Assembly: GCA_021044545.1 (NCBI GenBank)
Contig: CP087990.1
Coordinates: 2,170,001-2,234,000 of the forward strand
Length of the DNA stretch: 64,000 bases
Direction: 5' to 3'
Origin: Comamonadaceae bacterium M7527
GTDB lineage: Bacteria > Pseudomonadota > Gammaproteobacteria > Burkholderiales > Burkholderiaceae_C
Positions 36,580-44,185 of the stretch are shown piece by piece (positions within the stretch are counted from its first letter, which is position 1; the number at the start of each line of letters is the position of its first letter). The notes under the pieces were generated by a model. The model ran no database searches. It saw nothing but the letters and a program-made list of their open reading frames with translations, and was not told the origin of the DNA. The position numbers were made by a program, and so were the translations under genes.

Positions 36580-36750
36580 CAATGCTGCACATACAACACA
36601 AACACCACACTGGGCCACCGCGCAGCTATGTGGGCCTAGACCCCGGCACACGTGGCAGACACAAACGCCACAGACACCGACCGACCAGAAAGCCACACCC
36701 CTGTGTGGCCCCCATTTTTGAAATTTGAATTGACCCTCTAGGAGAACTAT
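36580..36750. other. ftsA-ftsZ spacer with a terminator-like hairpin
   Basis: 171 bases. A perfect stem GCCACAC (36692-36698) with GTGTGGC (36703-36709) around a 4-base loop is followed six bases later by a T5 run (36715-36719). This could attenuate transcription between ftsA and ftsZ or mark an RNA end before a separate ftsZ promoter. A 48-codon His/Arg-rich reading frame (36582-36728) has no ribosome-binding site and is not annotated. Confidence 0.5.
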
Positions 36751-37947
36751 ATGTCCATCGAAATGATTGAAACCGAAGAATTCAACCAAGGCACGCGCAT
36801 CAAGGTAATTGGTGTGGGCGGCGGCGGCGGCAACGCTGTGGGTCACATGATTGCCACTGGCGTTAACGGCGTCGAGTTTGTGTGCGCCAACACCGACGCG
36901 CAAGCACTCACGCAAAGCGCAGCGCACAAGCTCATCCAATTGGGCGGCACCGGCTTGGGCGCTGGCAGCAAGCCAGAAAAAGGCTGCGAAGCTGCCGAGT
37001 TGGCCATTGAAGAAATTCGCGAAGCCATTGGCGACGCACACATGTTGTTTATTACCGCTGGCATGGGCGGCGGCACCGGCACCGGCGCAGCCCCCGTGAT
37101 TGCGCGCGTGGCCAAGGAAATGGGCGTGCTGACCGTGGGCGTGGTCACCAAGCCGTTTGACTTTGAAGGTCAAAAGCGCATGAACAACGCCGACAGCGGC
37201 CTGACCGAATTGGAAGCCAACGTGGACTCACTCATAGTGGTGCTCAACGACAAGCTGCTAGAGGTGTACGGTGACGACATCACGCAGGAAGAAGCCTTTG
37301 GCCACGCCAACGATGTGTTGAAAAACGCAGTAGGCGGTATTGCTGAAATCATCAACGTGCCTGGCCACGTGAACGTTGACTTTGAAGACGTGCGCACAGT
37401 CATGGGCGAGCCCGGCAAAGCCATGATGGGCACGGCCGTTGCCAGCGGCCCAGACCGCGCCCGTTTGGCCGCCGAGCAAGCGGTTGCCTGCCCGTTGCTG
37501 GAAGGCATAGACTTGTCCGGCGCACGTGGCGTATTGGTGCTGATCAGCGCGGCCAAGGGCTCTTTGAAGTTGAAAGAATCCAGCCTGGCCATGGAAACCA
37601 TTCGCGCCTACGCATCACCCGATGCGCACGTGATTTACGGTACGGCTTACGACGACCAGCTGGGTGATGAAATCCGCGTCACAGTGGTGGCAACAGGCTT
37701 GGCCCGCAGCGGTGCCAAGCGCCAAAGCACACCACTGACCGTGTTGCGCACGGGTACCGACAACATGCCCGTGACGGACGTGAACGCCAACGGCGGTTAT
37801 GCCGACAAGCTGGCCGGTGCCCAAAGCAACGTGCCAAGCGTTTGGCGCAACAACCGCACGCAAGCCAGCGAGCGCGTAAACGCCTTGTCATCTGGCGGCA
37901 TGGAAGACTTTGAAATCCCAGCCTTCCTGCGCAAGCAAGCCGACTAA
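36751..37947 (+). CDS. ftsZ: Cell division GTPase FtsZ
   Basis: Tubulin-like protein that forms the Z-ring. IKVIGVGGGGGNAVGHMI, the GTP signature AGMGGGTGTGAAPVIA, the T7-loop NVDFEDVRTVM and the C-terminal conserved peptide DFEIPAFLRKQAD, which binds FtsA and ZipA, are intact. 398 residues. A strong CTAGGAGA ribosome-binding site precedes ATG 36751, in keeping with high expression. Confidence 0.97.
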   Translation: MSIEMIETEEFNQGTRIKVIGVGGGGGNAVGHMIATGVNGVEFVCANTDAQALTQSAAHKLIQLGGTGLGAGSKPEKGCEAAELAIEEIREAIGDAHMLFITAGMGGGTGTGAAPVIARVAKEMGVLTVGVVTKPFDFEGQKRMNNADSGLTELEANVDSLIVVLNDKLLEVYGDDITQEEAFGHANDVLKNAVGGIAEIINVPGHVNVDFEDVRTVMGEPGKAMMGTAVASGPDRARLAAEQAVACPLLEGIDLSGARGVLVLISAAKGSLKLKESSLAMETIRAYASPDAHVIYGTAYDDQLGDEIRVTVVATGLARSGAKRQSTPLTVLRTGTDNMPVTDVNANGGYADKLAGAQSNVPSVWRNNRTQASERVNALSSGGMEDFEIPAFLRKQAD

Positions 37948-37974
37948 GCAAAGCTGGTCTGCCAGTAGGTGTAT

Positions 37975-37997
37975 GGCAAGCGCAGCTGCGCTTTGCC
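37975..37997. other. Hairpin in the ftsZ-lpxC spacer
   Basis: GGCAAGCGCA and TGCGCTTTGCC form an almost perfect 23-base dyad 27 bases after the ftsZ stop and 26 bases before lpxC. There is no T-run, so it is more likely an RNA stability or processing structure than a terminator. Confidence 0.4.
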
Positions 37998-38023
37998 TGC
38001 ACCCATTCATACAATAGCTGCCT

Positions 38024-38947
38024 ATGCTCGCTCAACGCACACTCAAAACACTGACCAAAGCCACTGGCGTTGGTCTGCACAGCGGTGAGCGCGTAGAGCT
38101 AACCCTGCGTCCGGCGCAGCCCAATACCGGCATTGTGTTTAGAAGAGTGGACTTGCCCACCCCGGTGGACATACCGGTGAACGCTTTGGCCGTAACCGAC
38201 ACGCGACTGGCCTCAACCATTGAGAACAACGGTGCCAAGGTACACACCATCGAGCACCTGATGTCTGCCCTGGCGGGCTTGGGTCTTGACAATGTGTATG
38301 TAGACATCACTGCTGAAGAAGTACCCATATTGGACGGCTCGGCCGCCTCGTTTGTGTACCTGCTGCAAAGCGCCGGTGTGGTGGTGCAAAACGCGCCCAA
38401 ACAGTTCATACGCGTCACAAAGCCCGTTGAAGTCCGCGAAGGCGACGGCAAAAACGTCAAATGGGCCAGGCTGGAGCCTTACCACGGCTACAAACTCAAG
38501 TTTGAAATTGAGTTTGCCCACCCCGCCGTAGACGCCACTGGCCAGTGCGTTGAGTTTGACCTGGGCAGCGGCCAATACGCCCGAGAAATAGCCCGTGCGC
38601 GCACCTTTGGCTTTACCCGCGACGTGGAAATGATGCGCGCTAATGGTTTGGCGCTTGGCGGCGGCCTGGACAACGCCATCGTGATGGACGACGTCAAAGT
38701 GCTCAACGCCGACGGCTTGCGCTACAACGACGAGTTTGTGAAGCACAAGATACTAGACGCCATGGGCGACCTGTTTGTGGTGGGCAAGCCTTTGCTGGCT
38801 GCCTACACCGCCTACCGGTCAGGCCACGCCATGAACAACCAACTGCTGCGCGCCCTGATGGCCCAGCCAGATGCGTATGAAATAACCAGCTTTGCTGACG
38901 AGCGCGCCGCGCCCGCAGGCTTTGCGCAAACTGCACCGGCTTGGTGA
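38024..38947 (+). CDS. lpxC: UDP-3-O-acyl-N-acetylglucosamine deacetylase LpxC
   Basis: Zinc amidase that commits UDP-GlcNAc derivatives to lipid A. The zinc His residues appear in TIEHLMSALAGLGLDNV and in the C-terminal KHKILDAMGDL and GHAMNN; the N-terminus LKTLTKATGVGLHSGE is typical. 307 residues. It ends the division cluster in its usual place, coupling septum and outer-membrane synthesis. Confidence 0.95.
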   Translation: MLAQRTLKTLTKATGVGLHSGERVELTLRPAQPNTGIVFRRVDLPTPVDIPVNALAVTDTRLASTIENNGAKVHTIEHLMSALAGLGLDNVYVDITAEEVPILDGSAASFVYLLQSAGVVVQNAPKQFIRVTKPVEVREGDGKNVKWARLEPYHGYKLKFEIEFAHPAVDATGQCVEFDLGSGQYAREIARARTFGFTRDVEMMRANGLALGGGLDNAIVMDDVKVLNADGLRYNDEFVKHKILDAMGDLFVVGKPLLAAYTAYRSGHAMNNQLLRALMAQPDAYEITSFADERAAPAGFAQTAPAW

Positions 38948-38969
38948 CCAAAAGGCTTAGCGACCAGCC

Positions 38970-39149
38970 ATGATCATTGCCCGCCTAATCATGTTTGCCC
39001 TGCTGGGCACCTGTGTGCTGTCTTTTGTGATGTATGCCCTGACAGCAAACGCCGGCTACAAACGGTTTGGCCTTATGGTGCTGAAGTGGACGGTGTTTGC
39101 GGGGCTGGCGTTCTTTGCCATTCTGTTTGCCACGCAGTTGCTAAGCTAA
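38970..39149 (+). CDS. Small two-helix membrane protein
   Basis: A 59-residue frame, too short for a default ORF search. It contains two hydrophobic helices, LIMFALLGTCVLSFVMYAL and WTVFAGLAFFAILFATQLL, separated by the polar loop NAGYKRFG. It begins 22 bases after lpxC on the same strand. Codon use matches its neighbours (third-position G/C) and the double-helix layout argues that it is real. I do not recognise the family with certainty; function unknown. Confidence 0.65.
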   Translation: MIIARLIMFALLGTCVLSFVMYALTANAGYKRFGLMVLKWTVFAGLAFFAILFATQLLS

Positions 39150-39214
39150 GCCAAGCCCTAAGTGCGTCGCCGCTCAGCGTGTGAGCGGTCAACAAAAGCC
39201 TGGCCCGCGCCCTT

Positions 39215-39850
39215 TCAGATGTGGTGTGCCACCGTTGTCATCACCTTGGCCGCCGCACGCATGGCGTGTTGCACCGCTTGGGGCAAAGCGGTGGCACCAG
39301 CCTGAGCCTGCGCAGCATGCTGGGCCTCATCCGCCTTCATGTGCGTCACTATGGCCTGTGAGCGTACGTCCGCAGCGTCTAAAGCCTGCATGTGCTCGGC
39401 CAGGTGCGCCTCTACCTGCCGTTCAGTCTCCACCACAAAGCCCAAGCTCACGCCCTTGCCAAGACGCGCAGCAGCCAGGCCCAGTGCAAAGGATCCCGCG
39501 TACCACAGTGGGTTGAGTAAGGACGGGCGGGCTTGCAGCTCGGCCAAGCGTTGCGAGGTCCAGGCCAAGTGGTCGGTTTCTTCAGCGCTGGCTGCCTCCA
39601 GGTGCCTGGCCAAGGCCTCATCGCCATGAAACACGCGCGCGCCCAGCGCCTGAGACGCATACAAACCCTGAGCGCAGACCTCGCCCACGTGGTTTACCCG
39701 CATCAAGGCGGCGCTGTGTTGCTGCTGCGTTGGGGTGAGGGTGACATCTTGCGGCATGCCGCGCACGGCGCGTGTGGCGTGGGGTGCGGCAAACAAGGTG
39801 CGCAAGCCGCTGTCAAGGGCCTTGATAAAAGCGTCGGTGGTGTGTGTCAT
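39215..39850 (-). CDS. coq7: 2-polyprenyl-3-methyl-6-methoxy-1,4-benzoquinone monooxygenase (Coq7)
   Basis: Di-iron hydroxylase of ubiquinone synthesis. Ferritin-like metal ligands are visible as MRVNHVGEVCAQGLY, SAEETDHLAW (ExxH), VETERQVEAHL and KADEAQHA. 211 residues. ATG 39850 has AGAGG nine bases upstream and gives the family N-terminus; a TTG at 39859 is also in frame. It converges on the lpxC side of the window. Confidence 0.9.
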   Translation of the reverse strand: MTHTTDAFIKALDSGLRTLFAAPHATRAVRGMPQDVTLTPTQQQHSAALMRVNHVGEVCAQGLYASQALGARVFHGDEALARHLEAASAEETDHLAWTSQRLAELQARPSLLNPLWYAGSFALGLAAARLGKGVSLGFVVETERQVEAHLAEHMQALDAADVRSQAIVTHMKADEAQHAAQAQAGATALPQAVQHAMRAAAKVMTTVAHHI

Positions 39851-39859
39851 AAAAATCAA

Positions 39860-40355
39860 CCTCTTTAGGCGCTAGGTTAGCTGAAAGACAGCAGGCGTTT
39901 AGCGCCCGCACCAAAAACACGCACAAAGCAATCTGACCATTGCGCCGCGTGTCTCAGTGACAAAACGCCTATCTTCCAGGTTTTGGCTGTCCAGGTGCCA
40001 GCTGTTGCCCCGGTGGTGCCAAGACGCCATCAAGGCGACATACCCCGCAAAACAGGCCAAACGCTGCGGCGGCAGCAACGCCAAAGCTGGCAAATTCGCC
40101 AAAATCGGGTTTACCCTTAAAGCCCTTGGTGAGGCCTTGTGTTGGGATAAAAACAAATAATAATCAATGGGTTAGACAATTAATCAGATATTTGGCTTTT
40201 AAACCCTGTGGCATTCAAACAACGAAAACAAAGCTTTTTGTTAAAAACCTTTGCCAGCAGTCTCATGATCTGGTGGAATACACACAACTTCCTACTTGGA
40301 GGTTGGCGAGGGAAACAATTCCCAAGCCCCTATTTCAACTTTGGAGAAACTCTCA
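39860..40355. other. Long non-coding region upstream of porin 1
   Basis: About 495 bases without a supported gene. GC content drops from about 40140 onward (AAACAAATAATAATCAATGG), which is where the porin 1 promoter should lie; TTGTGT at 40137 and TAATAA near 40158 are a weak candidate pair. This leaves a long 5' leader of up to 190 bases, common for porins regulated by small RNAs. If the switch proposed here is real, this is the single promoter serving both porins. Confidence 0.4.
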
Positions 40356-41312
40356 ATGAAAAAAACTCTGATTGCTCTGGCTACAGTGGCTGTCGCCGGT
40401 GCTGCTTCTGCTCAAGTAACCCTCTCTGGCAAGCTTGCCTATGGTTGGGAAACAGCTTCTAACCCTGCAGGTGTGACCACCAGCAAAGGTTTGAAAGTGA
40501 CCGACGGTAACTTCACACTGGCTGCCACTGAAGACCTAGGCGGCGGTTTGAAAATGGCTGCAAAAATGGACATCCAAAGCCGCGGTCGTGGTACGGACAT
40601 TGCTGGTCGTGACGCGTCTTTGACGCTCACTGGTGGTTTTGGTGCTTTGACCATTGGCGCTGTTGAAGCCGCTAACGGCATACTGGACTTGGGTGGCGCG
40701 GGTGCACCGGTTATTGGTTTGGACGACAACAATCCTGTATTGATCGGTACTGTCACTGCAGCAACGCAAAACAAAGCCGTGTTGGACAGCGCAACCAACG
40801 TGGACGTTCTTGCTTATGCCTTGCCAGTTGGCAACGGTTTGACGCTGACCGTGAAGCGCACAGACGCTAACAAAACTGGCGAAGGCAGCAACCCTGGCAC
40901 CACCTACGGTGCTGAGTACGCTGCTGGCGCTTTGAGCGCAAAGCTCGACCGCACCAGCGCAGCCTTGGTGAAGCGCACACGTGTCAGCGCCTCTTACGAC
41001 TTGGGCATGGCCACCATTGGTTACGGTTACCAAACGGTTAAGGCAACAACCGATGGACTGGCTAGCGTGGGTGCTGGTACCAACAAGCAGACCCTTGTTG
41101 GTGTTGCTGTGCCGATGGACGCGTGGACTTTTGGCGTGAACTACGGCACCAACAAGAACACCACCACTGGTTTGGACAACAAGGGTACCGACTTGGGCGT
41201 GAGCTACGCTTTGAGCAAGCGCACCACTTTTTACGTGCAAAACCAGCGCGTGAAAGTTGGCACCAATGCAGCCTCCAAGACCACACGTGTCAAGTTGATG
41301 CACACTTTCTAA
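40356..41312 (+). CDS. Outer-membrane trimeric porin (porin 1, expressed orientation)
   Basis: A betaproteobacterial general porin of 318 residues. The signal peptide MKKTLIALATVAVAGAASA is followed by QVTLSGKLAYGWE, multiple alternating beta strands and the C-terminal aromatic KLMHTF needed for BAM-dependent insertion. TTTGGAGAAA seven bases before ATG 40356 is a good ribosome-binding site; frame extends upstream but only this start gives the signal peptide. The first 16 bases of the coding region are absent from porin 2, and the following 48 bases (40373-40420) form an inverted repeat with it. A strong terminator follows. Confidence 0.92.
   Translation: MKKTLIALATVAVAGAASAQVTLSGKLAYGWETASNPAGVTTSKGLKVTDGNFTLAATEDLGGGLKMAAKMDIQSRGRGTDIAGRDASLTLTGGFGALTIGAVEAANGILDLGGAGAPVIGLDDNNPVLIGTVTAATQNKAVLDSATNVDVLAYALPVGNGLTLTVKRTDANKTGEGSNPGTTYGAEYAAGALSAKLDRTSAALVKRTRVSASYDLGMATIGYGYQTVKATTDGLASVGAGTNKQTLVGVAVPMDAWTFGVNYGTNKNTTTGLDNKGTDLGVSYALSKRTTFYVQNQRVKVGTNAASKTTRVKLMHTF
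40373..40420 (+). repeat. Left arm of the 48-bp porin inverted repeat
   Basis: Begins TGCTCTGGCT and ends TGCTCAAGTAAC inside the porin 1 signal-peptide codons. 45 of 48 bases match the complement of 42620-42667. Differences are at 40383, 40394 and 40402. Confidence 0.9.
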
Positions 41313-41365
41313 TTTGACGCTGGCTGGTGTCAAGCCGACATCAGCCAGCTGATAGCCAGATTGCA

Positions 41366-41397
41366 AGCCCCTAAGGCCAAAAGCCTTAGGGGCTTTT
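41366..41397 (+). terminator. Rho-independent terminator of porin 1
   Basis: A perfect 12-bp stem, AGCCCCTAAGGC (41366-41377) with GCCTTAGGGGCT (41383-41394), a 5-base loop and a T4 run. It lies 53 bases after the stop codon. Confidence 0.92.
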
Positions 41398-41431
41398 GCT
41401 TGTCGCGGGCGTAAATGTAATTGCTTCATGT

Positions 41432-41469
41432 AGTACTCATTATTAGGAAATATTCCATTAATGAGTACT
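41432..41469. repeat. 38-bp imperfect palindrome between the convergent porins
   Basis: Perfect 11-bp arms AGTACTCATTA (41432-41442) and TAATGAGTACT (41459-41469) flank a 16-base centre that is itself partly symmetrical (GGAAATATTCC). It lies after the porin 1 terminator in AT-rich non-coding DNA. It may be an operator, a decayed mobile-element end or a binding site. It has no T-run and is not a terminator. Confidence 0.65.
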
Positions 41470-41707
41470 TTATATTTATTTCACATACAACTCAACCACT
41501 TTGTGCGATTTTCCCAACATCCGCACCAAATCGTGTCACAACCAACCCCACCGTGCACTGCAATAAGCGCCAGTGACACAGCGTTTACTTTTTTAGCAGC
41601 CAAACACCCACAAGCCAAATTTTCATCACACTTTTGCCGTCTAGCGCTTGAATACCTGAAACAGCTAGCCTTGCGGCATGTATAACCGCGCAACACCCCA
41701 CAAACAA
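41470..41707. other. Non-coding DNA between the porin terminators
   Basis: About 240 bases, AT-rich at the left and CA-rich at the right, with no supported gene and no clear promoter. Confidence 0.5.
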
Positions 41708-41739
41708 AAAGCCCCCCGGTATCACTACCGAGGGGCTTT
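41708..41739 (-). terminator. Rho-independent terminator of porin 2
   Basis: On the - strand AAAGCCCCTCGGTA pairs with TACCGGGGGGCTTT around TCAC-type loop bases, followed by TTTTTG. One internal mismatch. It lies about 38 bases after the corrected porin 2 stop, so the silent porin retains its own terminator. Confidence 0.85.
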
Positions 41740-41776
41740 GCTAACTAATCGTCAACTGGCTAATGCCAGCGTTAAA

Positions 41777-42667
41777 TTAGAAAGAGTGAGACAACAACAA
41801 CTAGCTTTGCTGGTAGCAGTTGCAGATGTATCCCACTTTTCAGTCTTAGCTGTCAAAGCTGTACGCTTGCTCAAAGCGTAAGAAACAGTCAGGCTGTTAC
41901 CTTTGTTGGTCTGACCAGCAGCGATCGCGCCTGTACCGGTTGTTGGACCGCCTTTAGCAGAACCACGCTCGTAAGACACGGCAAAAGGACCAACTGGTGC
42001 GGAGATTTGGATAGCTGTGTTCTTCAGGTCAGCAGTACCAGCTGCGGTGTAAGACTGCTTGCCGTAGAAAACACCAACTTTGGCAACGCCCAGATCGTAG
42101 GAAGCTGTCAAAACGGTACGTGCATCAGCTGCGGAAGTGCTGTCGTTCCAGCTCAACGCGCTGATACCAGCTGCCACAGGACCTGCAGCGTACTTAGCGG
42201 CGAAAATATTGATCGAAGCATTGCTACCGCCAGCGCCTTTACCCAATTCGGCATCGCCAGACTTGCGTGTGAAGCTCAATGTGACTGGACCGAAAGCTGG
42301 TGCTGTGTAGCCAATGGTAGAGCCAACAGTGCCGTTACCCAGAGACATAACTTGGTCAAGCGCAACTGCGTCGCCACCTACACCGGTATTCATAGATACG
42401 GTACCAAAACCACCAGCAAGGGTGATGTTGTTGCCGTTAGCCATTGGTGAAGTCGTGCCGTCTGTGGTTTCGATGATGCCATCGATACCGAAAGAGGCAG
42501 ACAGCTTCAAGCCGCCGCCCAAGTCTTCAGAAGTAGCAAACTTCAAGGATGCGTCGTCAGTACCGAAGCCTGAAGCATCGTCAGATACAGAGTAGCCAAA
42601 TGCTACTGAGCCAGACATTGTTACTTGAGCAGAAGCAACACCGGCAACAGCCACTGCAGCCAGAGCA
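41777..42667 (-). pseudogene. Outer-membrane porin (porin 2), lacking its start codon: proposed silent cassette
   Basis: A porin body related to porin 1 (AQVTMSGSVAFGYS, LGGGLKLSASFG, LSYALSKRT-type strands). The signal peptide is present only from ALAAVAVAGVASA onward: the MKKTL part, ATG and ribosome-binding site are absent, and the upstream DNA is unrelated to porin 1. Joining it to porin 1 at the shared repeat would give an in-frame MKKTLIALAAVAVAG signal peptide. Near the 3' end one base is missing at about 41800: correcting it replaces a Cys-rich tail with LLLSHSF and a stop at 41777-41779, the expected aromatic porin terminus. The otherwise open frame reads on to 41752. Not obviously decayed, which argues against a simple dead gene. 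Confidence 0.82.
42620..42667 (-). repeat. Right arm of the 48-bp porin inverted repeat
   Basis: Reverse complement of 40373-40420 with three mismatches (42638, 42646, 42657). Similarity between the two porin loci ends at base 42667, the outer edge of the repeat. Confidence 0.9.
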
Positions 42668-42685
42668 TCTGCAGTGGCATGTTGC
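42644..42685. repeat. Nested dyad at the outer edge of the silent porin: candidate recombinase site
   Basis: GCCACTGCAG (42650-42659) and CTGCAGTGGC (42669-42678) are perfect 10-bp inverted arms with a 9-base spacer CCAGAGCAT. Outward the match continues (GCAACA against TGTTGC) with one extra base at 42679. Two inverted arms around a 6-9 base spacer is the normal form of a tyrosine-recombinase core site. Only one arm is conserved at the porin 1 end (CTACAGTGGC, 40381-40390). Confidence 0.6.
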
Positions 42686-42724
42686 AAGTGGTACCTGGTT
42701 GAAATAATGTATACCCCCAAAAAA

Positions 42725-44152
42725 ATGACCACCATACTCCCCACCCTCATCACCTCCATGGCAGACCTTGCCAGTAATCCTGGCCATGTGCTGGCGCAGT
42801 CTGGCGATGGGCCTGTGGCGGTGGTGGTAGACAATCGGCCTGCGTTTTATGTGTTGACGCCTCAGGCTATGCAGGCCATGGTGTTGAGTGGCTTGGTGGG
42901 TGTGCCGGGTAGCGCCCTGCCCAGCTCGACTATGAGTGCGTCATCTGTGCTGACGCTGGATGTCACTGAAAAAAAACAAGCACAAGAACAAGCACAAAGA
43001 CCAGCTAAAACCCGTACCCCAAAACGCGGCCACGGTGAGCAGCTTGCACAGCAGCGAGGTGGCGGGGGTAAGGGCAGGGCTGGACTGGATCAGTTTCACC
43101 TGCAAGCAGACTTTGAGGCCTTGGCCGATGACCTGATCGCGGCTGAGCGTCGTCGGGTGGCGCGTGGTGAGTTGGTCAACGCCTCTGTGGCCATCATGCG
43201 TCAGCGTCTTGATCTGAACATATTGCCGGTGCTTAAAAAAGTGAGGCCAGACGAGGTGGACGCCAACACGCTGGACGAAGTGGTGGACAGGCTTGGCGCG
43301 GCGGGTCTGTCTCCCACCACCATTTCGCAGTACATGGTGGTGGTGCGCAAGTTGCTCAAAATGGCGGTGCGCAGGGGTTTGCTGTTGGAGATGCCCGACT
43401 TTCCGAAGGTGCATATTAAAAACAAGCCACGTGCCATGTTTAGCGTGGCCGAATACCGTTGCCTCATTAAAACCGCCAGACGCTTGGCTAAAGACAGGCG
43501 CCCTGCGCCTTTGGTGAAGGAGGAAGGTGGCGCGCGTGAGCGCTTTTGGGTGCCCACCAAATACCTGCAGTTGTCACCAGACATGGCGTGGGTGATTGCG
43601 TTTATGGTCAACAGCTTTGTGCGCCCATCAGACATACGCCAGCTGCGCAACAAGCACGTAGAAATTGTGCGTGGTGAGCACACCTATTTGCGCCTGAACC
43701 TGCCCGAGAGCAAGCGCCACGACAGGCCTATTGTGACCATGCGCCCCGCTGTGCGTGTGTTTGAGCAAGCGCTGGCGCACGCCCAGGCCAATGGCCGCGG
43801 TGCACCCGACGATTATGTGTTTTTGCCAGAGCTGCGCGACAGGCAGCATGCGTTATCTATATTGGGGTTTTGGTTTAAGTGGGTGTTGCGCGAAGCGGGC
43901 ATGTCGGCAATAGACCACCTGGGCCGCAAGCGCACGTTGTACAGTCTGCGCCACGCCGCCATCATGTACCGCCTGTTGTATGGTCAAGGCATTGACACCC
44001 TCACACTGGCGCGCAACGCGCGAACATCGGTGCAAATGATTGAGCGCTTTTACGCGTCCAGCCTCACAGGAGAGATGAACGTGGGCATGCTGCACAGTAA
44101 ACGCAGCAGCGCCTCACAACGCAATGCGGCAAACCATGCTGGCTATGCGTAG
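42725..44152 (+). CDS. Tyrosine recombinase/integrase with an N-terminal Phd/StbD-like antitoxin segment
   Basis: About 475 residues. Residues 1-55 (SMADLASNPGHVLAQSGDGP, then VAVVVDNRPAFYVLTPQAMQ) resemble the DNA-binding N-terminus of Phd/YefM/StbD antitoxins. A Lys/Gln-rich linker follows, then a SAM-like core-binding domain (about 120-225) and a tyrosine-recombinase domain: Arg in FVRPSDIRQLR, Lys near LPESKRHDRP, YSLRHAAIMYRL, ARNARTSVQMIERFY with Tyr as nucleophile. No phage, toxin or conjugation gene is adjacent; it sits alone between the silent porin and ruvC. Start 42725 (MTTILPTL) is preferred; 42707 and GTG 42674 are in frame. TTGCAA (42682) and TAATGT (42705) are a possible promoter. 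Confidence 0.85.
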   Translation: MTTILPTLITSMADLASNPGHVLAQSGDGPVAVVVDNRPAFYVLTPQAMQAMVLSGLVGVPGSALPSSTMSASSVLTLDVTEKKQAQEQAQRPAKTRTPKRGHGEQLAQQRGGGGKGRAGLDQFHLQADFEALADDLIAAERRRVARGELVNASVAIMRQRLDLNILPVLKKVRPDEVDANTLDEVVDRLGAAGLSPTTISQYMVVVRKLLKMAVRRGLLLEMPDFPKVHIKNKPRAMFSVAEYRCLIKTARRLAKDRRPAPLVKEEGGARERFWVPTKYLQLSPDMAWVIAFMVNSFVRPSDIRQLRNKHVEIVRGEHTYLRLNLPESKRHDRPIVTMRPAVRVFEQALAHAQANGRGAPDDYVFLPELRDRQHALSILGFWFKWVLREAGMSAIDHLGRKRTLYSLRHAAIMYRLLYGQGIDTLTLARNARTSVQMIERFYASSLTGEMNVGMLHSKRSSASQRNAANHAGYA

Positions 44153-44185
44153 GCGCAGCGGTGCAGCCGGCTTGCCACGCTTGGC

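Noticed and set aside
36582..36728. 48-codon His/Arg-rich frame between ftsA and ftsZ
   Set aside because: No ribosome-binding site, odd composition and it spans the hairpin; treated as chance.
39899..40160. Overlapping short frames on both strands upstream of porin 1
   Set aside because: Neither has a recognisable motif or ribosome-binding site; the region is more likely non-coding.
42674..44152. Prophage or genomic island at the recombinase gene
   Set aside because: No other mobile-element gene, no att duplication and no tRNA lies nearby; ruvC follows after 33 bases.
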